Assembly (NCBI GenBank): GCA_015056815.1
Contig: SVFN01000009.1
Span: 3,172-67,171, forward strand
Direction: 5' to 3'
Length of the DNA stretch: 64,000 nucleotides
From: Lachnospiraceae bacterium
GTDB taxonomy: Bacteria > Bacillota > Clostridia > Lachnospirales > Lachnospiraceae
The notes beneath the pieces were generated by a model, which worked only from the letters and a program-made list of their open reading frames with translations, was not told the origin of the DNA and did no database searches. This document shows, in pieces, positions 1-8,682 of the stretch. The first letter of the stretch is position 1. Each line of letters opens with the position of its first letter. The position numbers and the translations under genes are program-made.

Positions 1-438
1 GATCCGAATAAGAAGTTATCGGCGGATGAGATCGCAGCGCTGTTTGCGGCAGGTAATGATTCATCCGTTCTGGCAGAGCCGGATGAAATCGAAGAAGAAC
101 CGGAGCCGGCAGAAGAACCGGAGGATCACGAAGCCAAAGCTGAAGAAGAGGTAAAGGCACCGGTTGTGGACGGCGATCCGAATAAGAAGTTATCGGCGGA
201 TGAGATCGCAGCGCTGTTTGCGGCAGGTAATGATTCATCCGTTCTGGCAGAGCCGGATGAAATCGAAGAAGAACCGGAGCCGGCAGAAGAACCGGAGAAA
301 CCGGAGCCGGCAGAAAAAACGGAGAAGTCAGAAGAGCCGGAGGATCACGAAGCCAAAGCTGAAGAAGAGGTAAAGGCACCGGTTGTGGACGGCGATCCGA
401 ATAAGAGCCTGTCAGCGGATGAGATTGCAGCATTGTTC
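1..438 (+). repeat. In-frame tandem repeat within the first CDS, two copies identical at DNA level
   Basis: Bases 1-123 are identical to 175-297, and bases 124-174 are identical to 343-393. The second copy carries an extra 45 bases (298-342), a variant of its own Glu/Pro linker. A third, diverged copy of the motif starts at 394 and has different codons. The array may continue upstream of the window. Perfect identity over 174 bases, synonymous sites included, points to very recent duplication or ongoing recombination. Confidence 0.95.
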
Positions 439-2082
439 GCGACAAGCAATGATATTTCCACAATGGAAAAAACAGACGAAGAGGCAGATGATACTCGTGA
501 AAGATCCGAAGAGAAGACTCCGGAGGATATCAAAAAAGAAGTTGAACTGGATCTGAATAATTCAGATGACTTGGATGTTTTATTGGGGATCAAGGATAAG
601 GATGTTACAGAGATCATTGATGAAATGCATACGGATGATGATGACCTTGCTGAGATCAGTGATCTTTTGAAAAAATCCGATGCCAATGAACTGGTGGATA
701 CAGATGATATGCTGGCTGTATTACAACAGGGAATGAACAGTTCGGAGACTCAGCAAGCAGAAACGGAACCGGCGGAAAACAGACAAGTATCGGAGCCTTT
801 TGAACAAGAGGATGCAGAAGCCGAAGAAGAAACCGGAAAGAAGCGCAAAAAGAAAAAAGAAAAGAAAGAGAAAAAAGAACGCAAATCTATCTTCCCGTGG
901 AAACGTAAAAAAGAAGAAGAGCAGACGGAAGAACTTGCACAACCAGCCAATGAAACGGTTCAGAACCGGGAGGCGCAGGATCTGGATGCGGACGAAGCAT
1001 TTCTGGATGCTTTTATGGCGGCGAGTGAAAAGCAGGAAGAAGGTTCTCAGGCAGAAACGAGCATAAAGCCGGTTGAGACATCAGCTGCAACAGATGCGGA
1101 AGAGGCTATGTCTCCGGATCAGCTTGACCAATTGCTTGCTAAGGAAGGAAAAGATGGCAAGGCGAAAGAAACCGGAAAAAAAGGTTTCCTGTCAAAAATC
1201 TTCAGTTCTTTGCTGGAAGAAGTAGAAGAAGAGTTGCCGGAAGAAGGAGAAGCAGAAGATAAAGCTGCGGACAAAAAAGCCAAGAAAGAAAAAAAGAAGA
1301 AAGATAAAAAAGGCAAGAAGGCTGCCGATGCCGATGATAACGGTGCTATTTTGGAAGAAATGGATGCTGAAGGCGACGGCAAAAAGAAGAAAAAGCCGAA
1401 AAAAGAGAAGAAACCAAAGAAGCCCAAAGAGCCCAAGAAGCCGTCGGAGGAAGATGGAAAGAAACTTCCAAAGAAACCGGTCATCCGTATCTTTGTACTC
1501 AGCTTTTCTTTGATGGTAATGATCATTCTGATAGCAAATATTTTGCCGGGAGTATTAGCATTAAGCAATGCACGAAAGGCATTTTATGAAAAGGATTATC
1601 TGACGACTTATCAGGAGATGATCGGAAAGAAGCTGAATGAGAGCGACTCGATCATTCTTGAGAAATCGACGATTATCCTGAAGGTACAGCGTAAATACAG
1701 TGCTTATAAAAATTTCCTTGCAGTTGGCATGAAGCCGCAGGCTCTGAATGCGCTGCTGGAGGGACAGGCTGTATACGAAAAGCTGAAAAAGGAAGCCGAA
1801 GATTTCGGTATTCTGGATGAGGTTGATGACATTCATGACAATATCGTCGCAGCACTTGAAGATACTTTCGGTGTTTCGGAAGAAAGAGCGAAAGAGATCA
1901 ATGCCATGCAGACAGATCTGGCTTATACCAAGGCGATCAGGCAGATACTTGGCATGGAGGCATCTCCGGAAAGTGCGATGACAGAAAAACAGACGGAATC
2001 TGCTACAAAAGAGACCGAACCGGTGGAAGAAACGGATCCGATGGAAGAATATGAAGATATCCTGCCGGAAGAACTTCAATAG
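1..2082 (+). CDS. Repeat-containing acidic/lysine-rich membrane protein, 5' end cut by window
   Basis: The frame is open from base 1, so the true start lies upstream; the GTG at 166 is only an internal codon. The visible 693 residues begin with three copies of a motif like DPNKKLSADEIAALFA (codons starting at 1, 175 and 394), separated by Glu/Pro/Lys-rich linkers. A low-complexity region rich in Lys and Glu follows. One hydrophobic helix (about nt 1480-1566) then leads to a C-terminal domain of about 170 residues that is probably outside the cell. The large N-terminal part would be cytoplasmic. The LSxxEIxALx core resembles the CheY-binding N-terminal peptide of the flagellar switch protein FliM (LSQxEIDALL); this is a resemblance, not a proof. 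A second, weaker version (PDQLDQLLAK) occurs near nt 1120. I do not recognise the family. A strong terminator follows the stop. Confidence 0.8.
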   Translation, partial: DPNKKLSADEIAALFAAGNDSSVLAEPDEIEEEPEPAEEPEDHEAKAEEEVKAPVVDGDPNKKLSADEIAALFAAGNDSSVLAEPDEIEEEPEPAEEPEKPEPAEKTEKSEEPEDHEAKAEEEVKAPVVDGDPNKSLSADEIAALFATSNDISTMEKTDEEADDTRERSEEKTPEDIKKEVELDLNNSDDLDVLLGIKDKDVTEIIDEMHTDDDDLAEISDLLKKSDANELVDTDDMLAVLQQGMNSSETQQAETEPAENRQVSEPFEQEDAEAEEETGKKRKKKKEKKEKKERKSIFPWKRKKEEEQTEELAQPANETVQNREAQDLDADEAFLDAFMAASEKQEEGSQAETSIKPVETSAATDAEEAMSPDQLDQLLAKEGKDGKAKETGKKGFLSKIFSSLLEEVEEELPEEGEAEDKAADKKAKKEKKKKDKKGKKAADADDNGAILEEMDAEGDGKKKKKPKKEKKPKKPKEPKKPSEEDGKKLPKKPVIRIFVLSFSLMVMIILIANILPGVLALSNARKAFYEKDYLTTYQEMIGKKLNESDSIILEKSTIILKVQRKYSAYKNFLAVGMKPQALNALLEGQAVYEKLKKEAEDFGILDEVDDIHDNIVAALEDTFGVSEERAKEINAMQTDLAYTKAIRQILGMEASPESAMTEKQTESATKETEPVEETDPMEEYEDILPEELQ

Positions 2083-2113
2083 GAAAAACAGAATCATATA
2101 AAGATCGATCAAA

Positions 2114-2155
2114 CGCATGGGAAGTGTCGGACCAGTACTTCCCATGCGCATTTCT
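2114..2155 (+). terminator. Rho-independent terminator after the repeat protein
   Basis: A 12-bp perfect stem (2114-2125 with 2137-2148) with an 11-base loop is followed by a T-rich tract. Confidence 0.85.
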
Positions 2156-2263
2156 TTTATGGGGAACTATACAAATCCGACAGGAAATAACAAAATTTCA
2201 TTTGCAGGACCATAAATATATGTTAATATGAAACGGAAAGACCAATCGGATACGGAGGATAAC

Positions 2264-2881
2264 ATGATAGCGATTATTGATTATGATGCCGGAAATATAA
2301 AAAGTGTGGAAAAAGCATTGCTGCATCTGGGCGAAGAAGTCTGTGTCACCAGAGATGCGCAGACGATCCTGCATGCCGAAAAAGTGATACTGCCCGGGGT
2401 TGGAGCCTTTGGGGATGCGATGAATAAACTGAACAGTTACGGATTGACCGATGTAGTCAAAGAGGTCGCAACACGAAATATCCCGCTTTTGGGAATCTGT
2501 CTGGGACTGCAGCTGCTGTTTGAATACAGTGAAGAAAGTGAAGGCGTAGAGGGACTTGGCATTTTGAGAGGCGAAGTAGTCAGGATACCTGATCAGGAAG
2601 GCTTAAAGATTCCGCATATTGGCTGGAATTCTTTGAAATATCCGAATGAAGGCAGACTGTTCAAAGGAATACCGGAAGAATCTTATGTCTATTTTGTCCA
2701 TTCTTATTATCTTAAGGCAAAAGAGAAAGAAATTGTAACAGCCACCACAGAATACAGTACGTTGATTCATGCTTCCGTCGAGAAGGGAAATGTATTTGCC
2801 TGTCAGTTTCATCCTGAAAAGAGTTCGGAAACAGGATTGCAGATTCTGCGTAATTTTGTAAAAATCGGCAGGGAGGAATAA
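2264..2881 (+). CDS. hisH: Imidazole glycerol phosphate synthase, glutaminase subunit HisH
   Basis: This class I glutamine amidotransferase releases ammonia from glutamine for HisF, which forms imidazole glycerol phosphate and AICAR in histidine biosynthesis. The 205-residue product has the oxyanion motif PGVGAFGD, the nucleophile Cys79 in GICLGLQ, and the catalytic pair His183/Glu185 in FHPEKS. I chose ATG 2264 because GGAGG lies 6 bases upstream and the protein starts [11 protein letters not shown] as in the family. An in-frame ATG at 2228 has no ribosome binding site. hisF follows two bases after the stop, so the two subunits are co-translated. The other his genes are not in this window. 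Confidence 0.97.
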   Translation: MIAIIDYDAGNIKSVEKALLHLGEEVCVTRDAQTILHAEKVILPGVGAFGDAMNKLNSYGLTDVVKEVATRNIPLLGICLGLQLLFEYSEESEGVEGLGILRGEVVRIPDQEGLKIPHIGWNSLKYPNEGRLFKGIPEESYVYFVHSYYLKAKEKEIVTATTEYSTLIHASVEKGNVFACQFHPEKSSETGLQILRNFVKIGREE

Positions 2882-2883
2882 TC

Positions 2884-3645
2884 ATGTATACAAAAAGAAT
2901 CATACCATGTCTGGATGTAAACGGCGGAAGAGTCGTAAAAGGTGTTAATTTTGTGAATCTGATTGATGCCGGCGATCCTGTGGAGATTGCGAAGGCTTAT
3001 GATAAAGAAGGTGCAGACGAACTGGTCTTTTTGGATATCACAGCTTCCTCGGACGCGCGAAGAACGGTCGTAGACATGGTGGAACGTGTGGCGGAAAATG
3101 TGTTTATACCTTTTACCGTAGGCGGGGGAATCCGTAAGGTAGAAGATTTCAGAGAGATTCTTCGCGCCGGTGCGGACAAGGTAAGTGTCAATTCGGCAGC
3201 GATCATGAACCCGCCGCTTATTTCGGAGGCGGCGGAGAAATTCGGAAGCCAGTGTGTTGTGGTAGCCATTGATGCCAAAAGGAGAGCGGATGGTTCGGGA
3301 TGGAACATTTTCAAAAACGGAGGTCGTGTCGATATGGGGATCGATGCAGTGGAATGGGCGATCGAGGCAGACAGACTCGGTGCCGGTGAGATTCTTTTGA
3401 CCAGTATGGACTGTGATGGCACGAAGGCAGGATATGATCTGGAATTGACCAGAGCAATTGCGGAGAGTGTCTCTATACCGGTTATTGCATCAGGCGGCGC
3501 GGGGACGAAAGAACATTTTTATGATGCCCTGACGGAAGGAAAAGCAGATGCGGCTCTGGCCGCTTCGTTATTCCACTTTAAAGAGCTGGAGATCAAGGAA
3601 TTAAAGCAGTATCTGAGAGAACGGGAAATCTCGGTGCGATTCTAA
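2884..3645 (+). CDS. hisF: Imidazole glycerol phosphate synthase, cyclase subunit HisF
   Basis: A TIM-barrel cyclase of 253 residues that uses ammonia delivered by HisH on PRFAR. The two catalytic aspartates are in place: Asp11 in [13 protein letters not shown] and Asp130 in VVAIDAKR. Phosphate-binding loops FTVGGGIR and ASGGAG are intact. It is translated directly after hisH with GGAGG overlapping the hisH 3' end. Length is normal for the family. Confidence 0.98.
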   Translation: MYTKRIIPCLDVNGGRVVKGVNFVNLIDAGDPVEIAKAYDKEGADELVFLDITASSDARRTVVDMVERVAENVFIPFTVGGGIRKVEDFREILRAGADKVSVNSAAIMNPPLISEAAEKFGSQCVVVAIDAKRRADGSGWNIFKNGGRVDMGIDAVEWAIEADRLGAGEILLTSMDCDGTKAGYDLELTRAIAESVSIPVIASGGAGTKEHFYDALTEGKADAALAASLFHFKELEIKELKQYLREREISVRF

Positions 3646-3667
3646 AAAAGAAAATGATGGCAGATAC

Positions 3668-3696
3668 TTGATTTCAACACTTCAATCTGATAAAGT
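3668..3696 (+). promoter_or_regulatory. Sigma-A-type promoter for ung
   Basis: TTGATT and TAAAGT are separated by 17 bases, 28 bases before the ung start codon. This suggests ung is transcribed separately from hisHF; no terminator is evident between them. Confidence 0.5.
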
Positions 3697-3724
3697 ATTA
3701 AAGACGTAATAAGGAGAATAAAAG

Positions 3725-4399
3725 ATGGCAGCGATCAGCAATGACTGGCTGGAACCTTTAAAACCGGAGTTTTCAAAAGAGTATTATAAGGATCTGTATC
3801 GGAAGATCGTGGAAGAATACAGGACACATGTGATCTTTCCGCCGTCGGATGATATTTTTAATGCTTACAGCCTGACTCCTCTGCATGAGGTAAAGGTTGT
3901 GATCATCGGACAGGATCCCTATCACAATGTGGGGCAGGCTCACGGGCTTTGTTTTTCCGTGAAGCCGGATGTGGATATCCCGCCGTCGCTTGTCAATATT
4001 TATAAAGAACTGCACGATGATCTGGGGTGTACGATCCCGAATAACGGTTATCTTGTCAAATGGGCAAAACAGGGTGTGCTCATGCTTAATACCGTTCTGA
4101 CTGTACGGGCACATCAGGCTAATTCCCACAGGGGGATCGGCTGGGAAGAGTTTACCGATGCGACTATCAGGATCCTGGACAGGCAGGATCGCCCCATTGT
4201 ATTTATTCTGTGGGGAACACCGGCACAGAAAAAGAAACAGATGCTTCATAATTCGAAACATCTGATTCTGGAAGCACCGCATCCGAGTCCTTTGTCAGCA
4301 TACAGAGGTTTTTTTGGAAGCAGACCGTTTAGCAAGACAAATGCTTTTCTGGAGGAAAACGGACTGACACCGATCGACTGGCAGATTGAGAATGTATAG
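3725..4399 (+). CDS. ung: Uracil-DNA glycosylase, family 1
   Basis: Removes uracil from DNA to start base excision repair. The 224-residue protein has the water-activating motif GQDPYH with Asp64, and the minor-groove loop HPSPLSAYRG with His186. The uracil-recognition Asn lies in VLMLNTVLTVR. AAGGAG sits 8 bases before the ATG. It is complete and shows nothing unusual. Confidence 0.98.
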   Translation: MAAISNDWLEPLKPEFSKEYYKDLYRKIVEEYRTHVIFPPSDDIFNAYSLTPLHEVKVVIIGQDPYHNVGQAHGLCFSVKPDVDIPPSLVNIYKELHDDLGCTIPNNGYLVKWAKQGVLMLNTVLTVRAHQANSHRGIGWEEFTDATIRILDRQDRPIVFILWGTPAQKKKQMLHNSKHLILEAPHPSPLSAYRGFFGSRPFSKTNAFLEENGLTPIDWQIENV

Positions 4400-4507
4400 G
4401 CAGCAGACAGCGCCTGCATATAGAGCATGGAGATGTTCTGACCACAGCCAAAGGGGGCTTTGGACGGATCCGAAACCTGCAAGGAAAACAAAAAGAGGAG
4501 AAACATT

Positions 4508-5779
4508 ATGGAAAAGAAACCTTTTGTAACAAAGGAACAGATTGAAGAGATCGTAAAAAAATATCCGACTCCGTTTCATATTTATGATGAAAAGGGGATC
4601 CGCGAAAATGCAAAGGCGGTACAGGAGGCTTTTGCATGGAACAAAGGCTTTAAAGAGTTTTTCGCGGTAAAGGCCAATCCTAATCCGGCATTGATCAGTA
4701 TCCTGAAAGAATATGGTTGCGGTTGTGACTGTTCTTCCATGACAGAATTAATGCTTTCCCATGCCATGGAACTTGATGGTGAGAGCATCATGTTTTCTTC
4801 GAATGATACACCGTTAGAAGAATTTGAATATGCGGATCAGATCGGTGCGATCATCAATCTGGATGACTTTACACATATTCAGTGTCTGGAAGAAACACTG
4901 GGAAAACTTCCAAAGACTCTTAGCTGCCGTTATAATCCGGGCGGAGTCTTTCAGATGAGTAACGGTATCATGGATAATCCCGGAGATGCCAAATATGGAT
5001 TTACTACAGAACAGTTGTTTGAAGGTTATCGGATCATGAAGGAAAAGGGAGTGGAGAACTTCGGGCTTCATGCATTTCTGGCGAGCAATACGGTGACAAA
5101 TGAGTATTATCCCATGCTGGCGAAAGAGCTTTTTGAGCTGGCGGTCAAATTAAAAGAGGAGACAGGCGCGCATATCCGCTTTATCAATCTTTCAGGTGGA
5201 GTAGGTATTCCTTATACACCGGATCAGGAGCCCAATGATATCAGAGTGATCGGGGAGGGAGTCCGTAAAGTATACGAAGAAGTGCTGGTGCCGGCAGGAA
5301 TGGATGACGTGGCGATCTATACTGAAATGGGGCGTTTTATGATGGGACCTTACGGTGCGCTTGTGACAAAAGCAATCCATGAAAAGCACACGCATAAAGA
5401 GTATATCGGCGTAGATGCCTGTGCAGTCAATCTGATGCGCCCTGCCATGTATGGTGCATATCATCACATTACGGTACTTGGAAAAGAAGATGCAGCCTGT
5501 GATCATAAATACGATGTGACAGGATCGTTGTGTGAGAACAATGACAAATTTGCCATTGACCGGATGCTGCCGCAGATTGATAAGGGAGATTATCTTGTGA
5601 TCCATGATACGGGTGCTCATGGTTTTGCTATGGGATACAACTACAATGGTAAACTGAAATCGGCAGAGCTTTTACTGAAAGAAGACGGCAATGTGGAACT
5701 GATCCGCAGGGCAGAAACCCCACAGGACTATTTTGCAACGCTGGATCAGTGGGATATTTACCATAAAATGGGATTTTGA
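4508..5779 (+). CDS. lysA: Diaminopimelate decarboxylase-like PLP enzyme (divergent LysA)
   Basis: A fold-type III PLP decarboxylase of 423 residues, most likely converting meso-diaminopimelate to lysine. The PLP lysine is Lys55 in FFAVKANPNP, and the dimer-interface motif appears as GSLCENNDKFA. Several family motifs are altered: the usual HIGSQ reads HAFLASN, and the glycine loop reads SGGVGIPY. It therefore belongs to a divergent branch, and another decarboxylase substrate cannot be excluded. I chose ATG 4508 with GAGGAG upstream; the upstream TTG at 4460 is not credible. No lysine riboswitch is visible; the 108-base leader has only a short hairpin around 4449-4464. Confidence 0.82.
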   Translation: MEKKPFVTKEQIEEIVKKYPTPFHIYDEKGIRENAKAVQEAFAWNKGFKEFFAVKANPNPALISILKEYGCGCDCSSMTELMLSHAMELDGESIMFSSNDTPLEEFEYADQIGAIINLDDFTHIQCLEETLGKLPKTLSCRYNPGGVFQMSNGIMDNPGDAKYGFTTEQLFEGYRIMKEKGVENFGLHAFLASNTVTNEYYPMLAKELFELAVKLKEETGAHIRFINLSGGVGIPYTPDQEPNDIRVIGEGVRKVYEEVLVPAGMDDVAIYTEMGRFMMGPYGALVTKAIHEKHTHKEYIGVDACAVNLMRPAMYGAYHHITVLGKEDAACDHKYDVTGSLCENNDKFAIDRMLPQIDKGDYLVIHDTGAHGFAMGYNYNGKLKSAELLLKEDGNVELIRRAETPQDYFATLDQWDIYHKMGF

Positions 5780-5797
5780 AAAAAATGATTTTAGGTG

Positions 5798-5826
5798 TTT
5801 ACATACAGCTGATTAGATGTTATACT
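5798..5826 (+). promoter_or_regulatory. Promoter of rpsO with extended -10
   Basis: TTTACA, 17 bases, TATACT, with TG one base before the -10. It lies about 80 bases before the rpsO ATG, leaving a leader long enough for autoregulation. Confidence 0.7.
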
Positions 5827-5844
5827 CTTCTAGTGTGATTTTAA

Positions 5845-5888
5845 CCGGCGCTAGGTTACGGGAGTGTCCCGTTACTTGGTTCGGCCAT
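5845..5888 (+). promoter_or_regulatory. Candidate S15 autoregulatory leader of rpsO
   Basis: The leader contains a hairpin with stem ACGGGA (5858-5863) paired to TCCCGT (5867-5872), extended by further pairs after one mismatch and flanked by GC-rich arms. S15 represses its own mRNA through leader structures in several bacteria, with different folds in each group. I cannot match this one to a specific known class, so the assignment rests on position and folding. Confidence 0.4.
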
Positions 5889-5908
5889 ATTGAAAAGGAG
5901 GAAATCAA

Positions 5909-6175
5909 ATGATTTCAAAGGAAAAGAAAACAGCAATCATCAATGAGTATGCAAGAACATCCGGTGACACAGGTTCACCTGAGGTACAGATCGCAGTTCT
6001 GACTGCAAGGATTAAAGAGCTCACTGAGCATTTGAAGGAGAATCCGAAGGATTTCCATTCAGCTAGAGGTCTTCGTAAAATGATTGGTAGAAGACGTGGA
6101 TTACTGGACTATCTTAAGAAAAAAGATCTGGAAGGATACCGCGCTTTGATCGAGAAACTTGGAATCAGAAAATAA
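5909..6175 (+). CDS. rpsO: 30S ribosomal protein S15
   Basis: A primary 16S rRNA binding protein of the small subunit platform. The 88-residue product is full length and has the family signature [28 protein letters not shown] precedes the ATG. The gene has its own promoter and a terminator directly after it, so read-through into pnp would be partial. The rpsO-pnp order is widely conserved. Confidence 0.99.
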   Translation: MISKEKKTAIINEYARTSGDTGSPEVQIAVLTARIKELTEHLKENPKDFHSARGLRKMIGRRRGLLDYLKKKDLEGYRALIEKLGIRK

Positions 6176-6190
6176 TCCGGTGGTTAGTAA

Positions 6191-6220
6191 GGGCGGAACA
6201 TTTCCGCCCTTTTCATGTTT
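6191..6220 (+). terminator. Terminator after rpsO
   Basis: An 8-bp stem (6191-6198 with 6202-6209) with a 3-base loop is followed by TTTT and a further T-rich stretch. Confidence 0.8.
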
Positions 6221-6317
6221 TACATTGGAACATACGGATGGTTTACAAAAGAAGCGCTTACTTTTGTGAGTAGCTGTATGGGACAAGCAGACGGAAACTG
6301 CAATGTGAACAGAACTG

Positions 6318-6407
6318 GACAGAAAAAGATTTCCGAGACCACTGAATAGAATATATGGAAACACGAGATCCGGTGTGTTTTATTCAGTAGTTTCGGTGTC
6401 TTCTGTC
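6318..6407 (+). promoter_or_regulatory. Long imperfect hairpin in the pnp leader
   Basis: Arms 6333-6349 and 6380-6396 pair over about 17 positions with one mismatch and a few G-U pairs. Below an internal loop, 6318-6324 pairs perfectly with 6401-6407. An apical 6-bp stem (6359-6364 with 6375-6380) can also form. There is no T-run, so it is not a terminator. In E. coli a long double-stranded pnp leader is cut by RNase III and mediates PNPase autoregulation; this element has the same position and general shape. Confidence 0.75.
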
Positions 6408-6450
6408 TAAGAACAAAGAATAATCGTTAAGCGCAGAATAGGAGAAAAAT

Positions 6451-8541
6451 ATGTATAAGACTTACAGTTTGGAACTGGCCGGCCGTACACTTTCTGTTGA
6501 TATCGGCAGAGTCGGCAAGCAGGCAAATGGATGTGCATTCATGCACTATGGTGACACCACTGTTTTATCAACGGCGACCGCTTCTGAGAAGCCCAGGGAT
6601 GGGATTGATTTCTTCCCTTGCAGCGTTGAATATGAAGAAAAATTATATTCCGTGGGAAAGATTCCAGGAGGATTCAATAAGCGTGAGGGTAAGGCAAGCG
6701 AGAACGCAGTGCTGACAAGCCGCGTGATCGACCGTCCGATGCGTCCGTTATTTCCGAAGGATTACCGCAATGACGTTACATTGAACAATATGGTAATGAG
6801 TGTGGATCCGGAGTGCAGACCTGAGCTTGTGGCGATGTTAGGTACTTCTATCGCGACCTGCATTTCTGACATTCCGTTTGACGGCCCCTGTGCGATGACA
6901 CAGATCGGCATGAAGGACGGAGAATTCGTTGTGAATCCGGGACAGCTTGTATGGGACAAGGGAGATCTTCGCATGACCGTAGCTTCTACTGCCGAGAAAG
7001 TGATCATGATCGAAGCCGGTGCAAATGAGCTTCCTGAAGCGAAGATCTTGGAAGCAATCTATATGGCGCATGAAGTAAACCAGACCATTATCAAGTTTAT
7101 CAATGAGATCGTGGCTGAGGTTGGCAAGCCGAAACATACTTATGAGAGTTGTGCAGTGCCTCAGGAGCTGTTTGATGAGATCAAGAAAATCGTAACACCG
7201 GAAGAGATGGAAGAAGCTGTCTTTACCGATGAGAAACAGGTACGTGAGGAAAACATCCGTAACATTACAGCAAAATTGGAAGAAGCATTTGCCGAGAACG
7301 AAGAGTGGCTGGCTATTTTGCCGGATGCGATTTACCAGTATCAGAAGAAGACTGTTCGCAAGATGATCTTAAAAGATCATAAGCGTCCTGACGGAAGAGC
7401 TTTGGATCAGATCAGACCGCTTGCCGCAGAAGTCGATATCATTCCGCGTGTCCATGGTTCAGCCATGTTCACGAGAGGACAGACACAGATCTGTAATGTA
7501 TGTACCCTTGCACCGCTTTCGGAGGTACAGAAGGTAGACGGTCTGGATGAGAATATTACATCAAAGCGCTATATGCATCATTATAATTTCCCGTCTTATT
7601 CCGTTGGTGAGACGAAAGTCAGCCGCGGACCGGGCAGAAGAGAGATTGGACATGGAGCACTTGCAGAGAGAGCACTTTTACCGGTATTACCGTCAGAGGA
7701 AGAATTCCCTTATGCGATCCGTACCGTATCTGAGACTTTTGAGTCAAATGGATCCACTTCCATGGCTTCCACCTGTTCTTCCTGTATGTCACTGATGGCA
7801 GCGGGTGTTCCGATCAAGAGGATGGTAGCCGGTATTTCCTGTGGTCTTGTGACGGGAGACACCGATGACGATTATGTACTTCTGACCGATATCCAGGGCC
7901 TGGAAGATTTCTTCGGCGATATGGACTTTAAGGTGACGGGTACGACCGAAGGTATCACAGCAATCCAGATGGATATCAAGATCCATGGTCTTACCAGACC
8001 GATCGTGGAAGGCGCTATTGCAAGATGTCGTGAAGCAAGAATCTTTATTATGGATAACTGTATGAAGAAAGCAATCGCGCAGCCTCGTCCGGAAGTTGGT
8101 GAATTTGCACCGAAGATCATCTCTTTACAGATCGATCCGGATAAGATCGGTGATGTGGTTGGACAGAGAGGCAAGACCATCAATGAGATCATTGCGCGTA
8201 CCGGTGTTAAGATTGATATTACAGACGACGGTATGGTATCTGTATGTGGCACAGACCGCGAAATGATGGATCAGGCAGTTGAGATGATCCAGATCATTAC
8301 GACAGAGTTTGAACAGGGACAGATCTTTACAGGTAAGGTTGTCAGCATTAAAGAGTTTGGTGCATTCATCGAGTTTGCACCGGGCAAAGAGGGAATGGTG
8401 CACATTTCCAAGATTGCAAAAGAAAGAATCAATCATGTGGAAGATGTCCTGACATTAGGCGACAAGGTTACGGTTGTATGCCTTGGCAAAGATAAGATGG
8501 GGCGCATCAGTTTCTCCATGAAAGATGTAAAACAGGCTTAA
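6451..8541 (+). CDS. pnp: Polyribonucleotide nucleotidyltransferase (PNPase)
   Basis: A phosphorolytic 3'-5' exoribonuclease that degrades mRNA as a trimer. The 696-residue protein has two RNase PH domains (about 10-220 and 310-545), the second with SRGPGRREIGHG and the FESNGSTSMAS loop. A KH domain follows with GxxG as VVGQRGKTINEI, and a C-terminal S1 domain (about 620-690) contains GKVVSIKEFGAFIEF. AGGAG precedes the ATG. The preceding long hairpin suggests post-transcriptional autocontrol, and a strong terminator follows. Confidence 0.98.
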   Translation: MYKTYSLELAGRTLSVDIGRVGKQANGCAFMHYGDTTVLSTATASEKPRDGIDFFPCSVEYEEKLYSVGKIPGGFNKREGKASENAVLTSRVIDRPMRPLFPKDYRNDVTLNNMVMSVDPECRPELVAMLGTSIATCISDIPFDGPCAMTQIGMKDGEFVVNPGQLVWDKGDLRMTVASTAEKVIMIEAGANELPEAKILEAIYMAHEVNQTIIKFINEIVAEVGKPKHTYESCAVPQELFDEIKKIVTPEEMEEAVFTDEKQVREENIRNITAKLEEAFAENEEWLAILPDAIYQYQKKTVRKMILKDHKRPDGRALDQIRPLAAEVDIIPRVHGSAMFTRGQTQICNVCTLAPLSEVQKVDGLDENITSKRYMHHYNFPSYSVGETKVSRGPGRREIGHGALAERALLPVLPSEEEFPYAIRTVSETFESNGSTSMASTCSSCMSLMAAGVPIKRMVAGISCGLVTGDTDDDYVLLTDIQGLEDFFGDMDFKVTGTTEGITAIQMDIKIHGLTRPIVEGAIARCREARIFIMDNCMKKAIAQPRPEVGEFAPKIISLQIDPDKIGDVVGQRGKTINEIIARTGVKIDITDDGMVSVCGTDREMMDQAVEMIQIITTEFEQGQIFTGKVVSIKEFGAFIEFAPGKEGMVHISKIAKERINHVEDVLTLGDKVTVVCLGKDKMGRISFSMKDVKQA

Positions 8542-8551
8542 GGCGGATATC

Positions 8552-8588
8552 AGAGACTGTTTCGGAAACGAAACAGTCTCTTTTTGTG
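8552..8588 (+). terminator. Terminator after pnp
   Basis: A perfect 13-bp stem (8552-8564 with 8569-8581) and a GAAA loop, followed by five T. Confidence 0.95.
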
Positions 8589-8619
8589 AAAAAAATATAG
8601 AAAAATCAGCAATTTTTGT

Positions 8620-8648
8620 TTTACTTTTATACAAAAAAATGTTAAAAT
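8620..8648 (+). promoter_or_regulatory. Promoter of the coiled-coil gene at 8683
   Basis: TTTACT, 17 bases, TAAAAT, with TG one base upstream of the -10. Transcription would begin near 8655. That places an ATG at 8653 outside the transcript and supports the start at 8683. Confidence 0.6.
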
Positions 8649-8682
8649 AAAGATGCTTGAAAGAATTATCGGGGTGTTAAGC

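Noticed and set aside
166-2082. GTG at 166 as the start of the first protein
   Set aside because: The frame is open through base 1 and the repeat unit continues unchanged upstream, so the gene starts outside the window.
1561-2151. Minus-strand frame of 196 codons opposite the first gene
   Set aside because: Composition is a mirror of the plus-strand gene; no ribosome binding site, and the real gene has a terminator in the plus direction.
4400-4507. Lysine riboswitch before lysA
   Set aside because: Only about 108 bases, without the conserved L-box segments; one small hairpin without a T-run.
8653-8682. ATG at 8653 as start of the coiled-coil gene
   Set aside because: The predicted transcript starts near 8655, and there is no ribosome binding site before 8653; ATG 8683 fits better.
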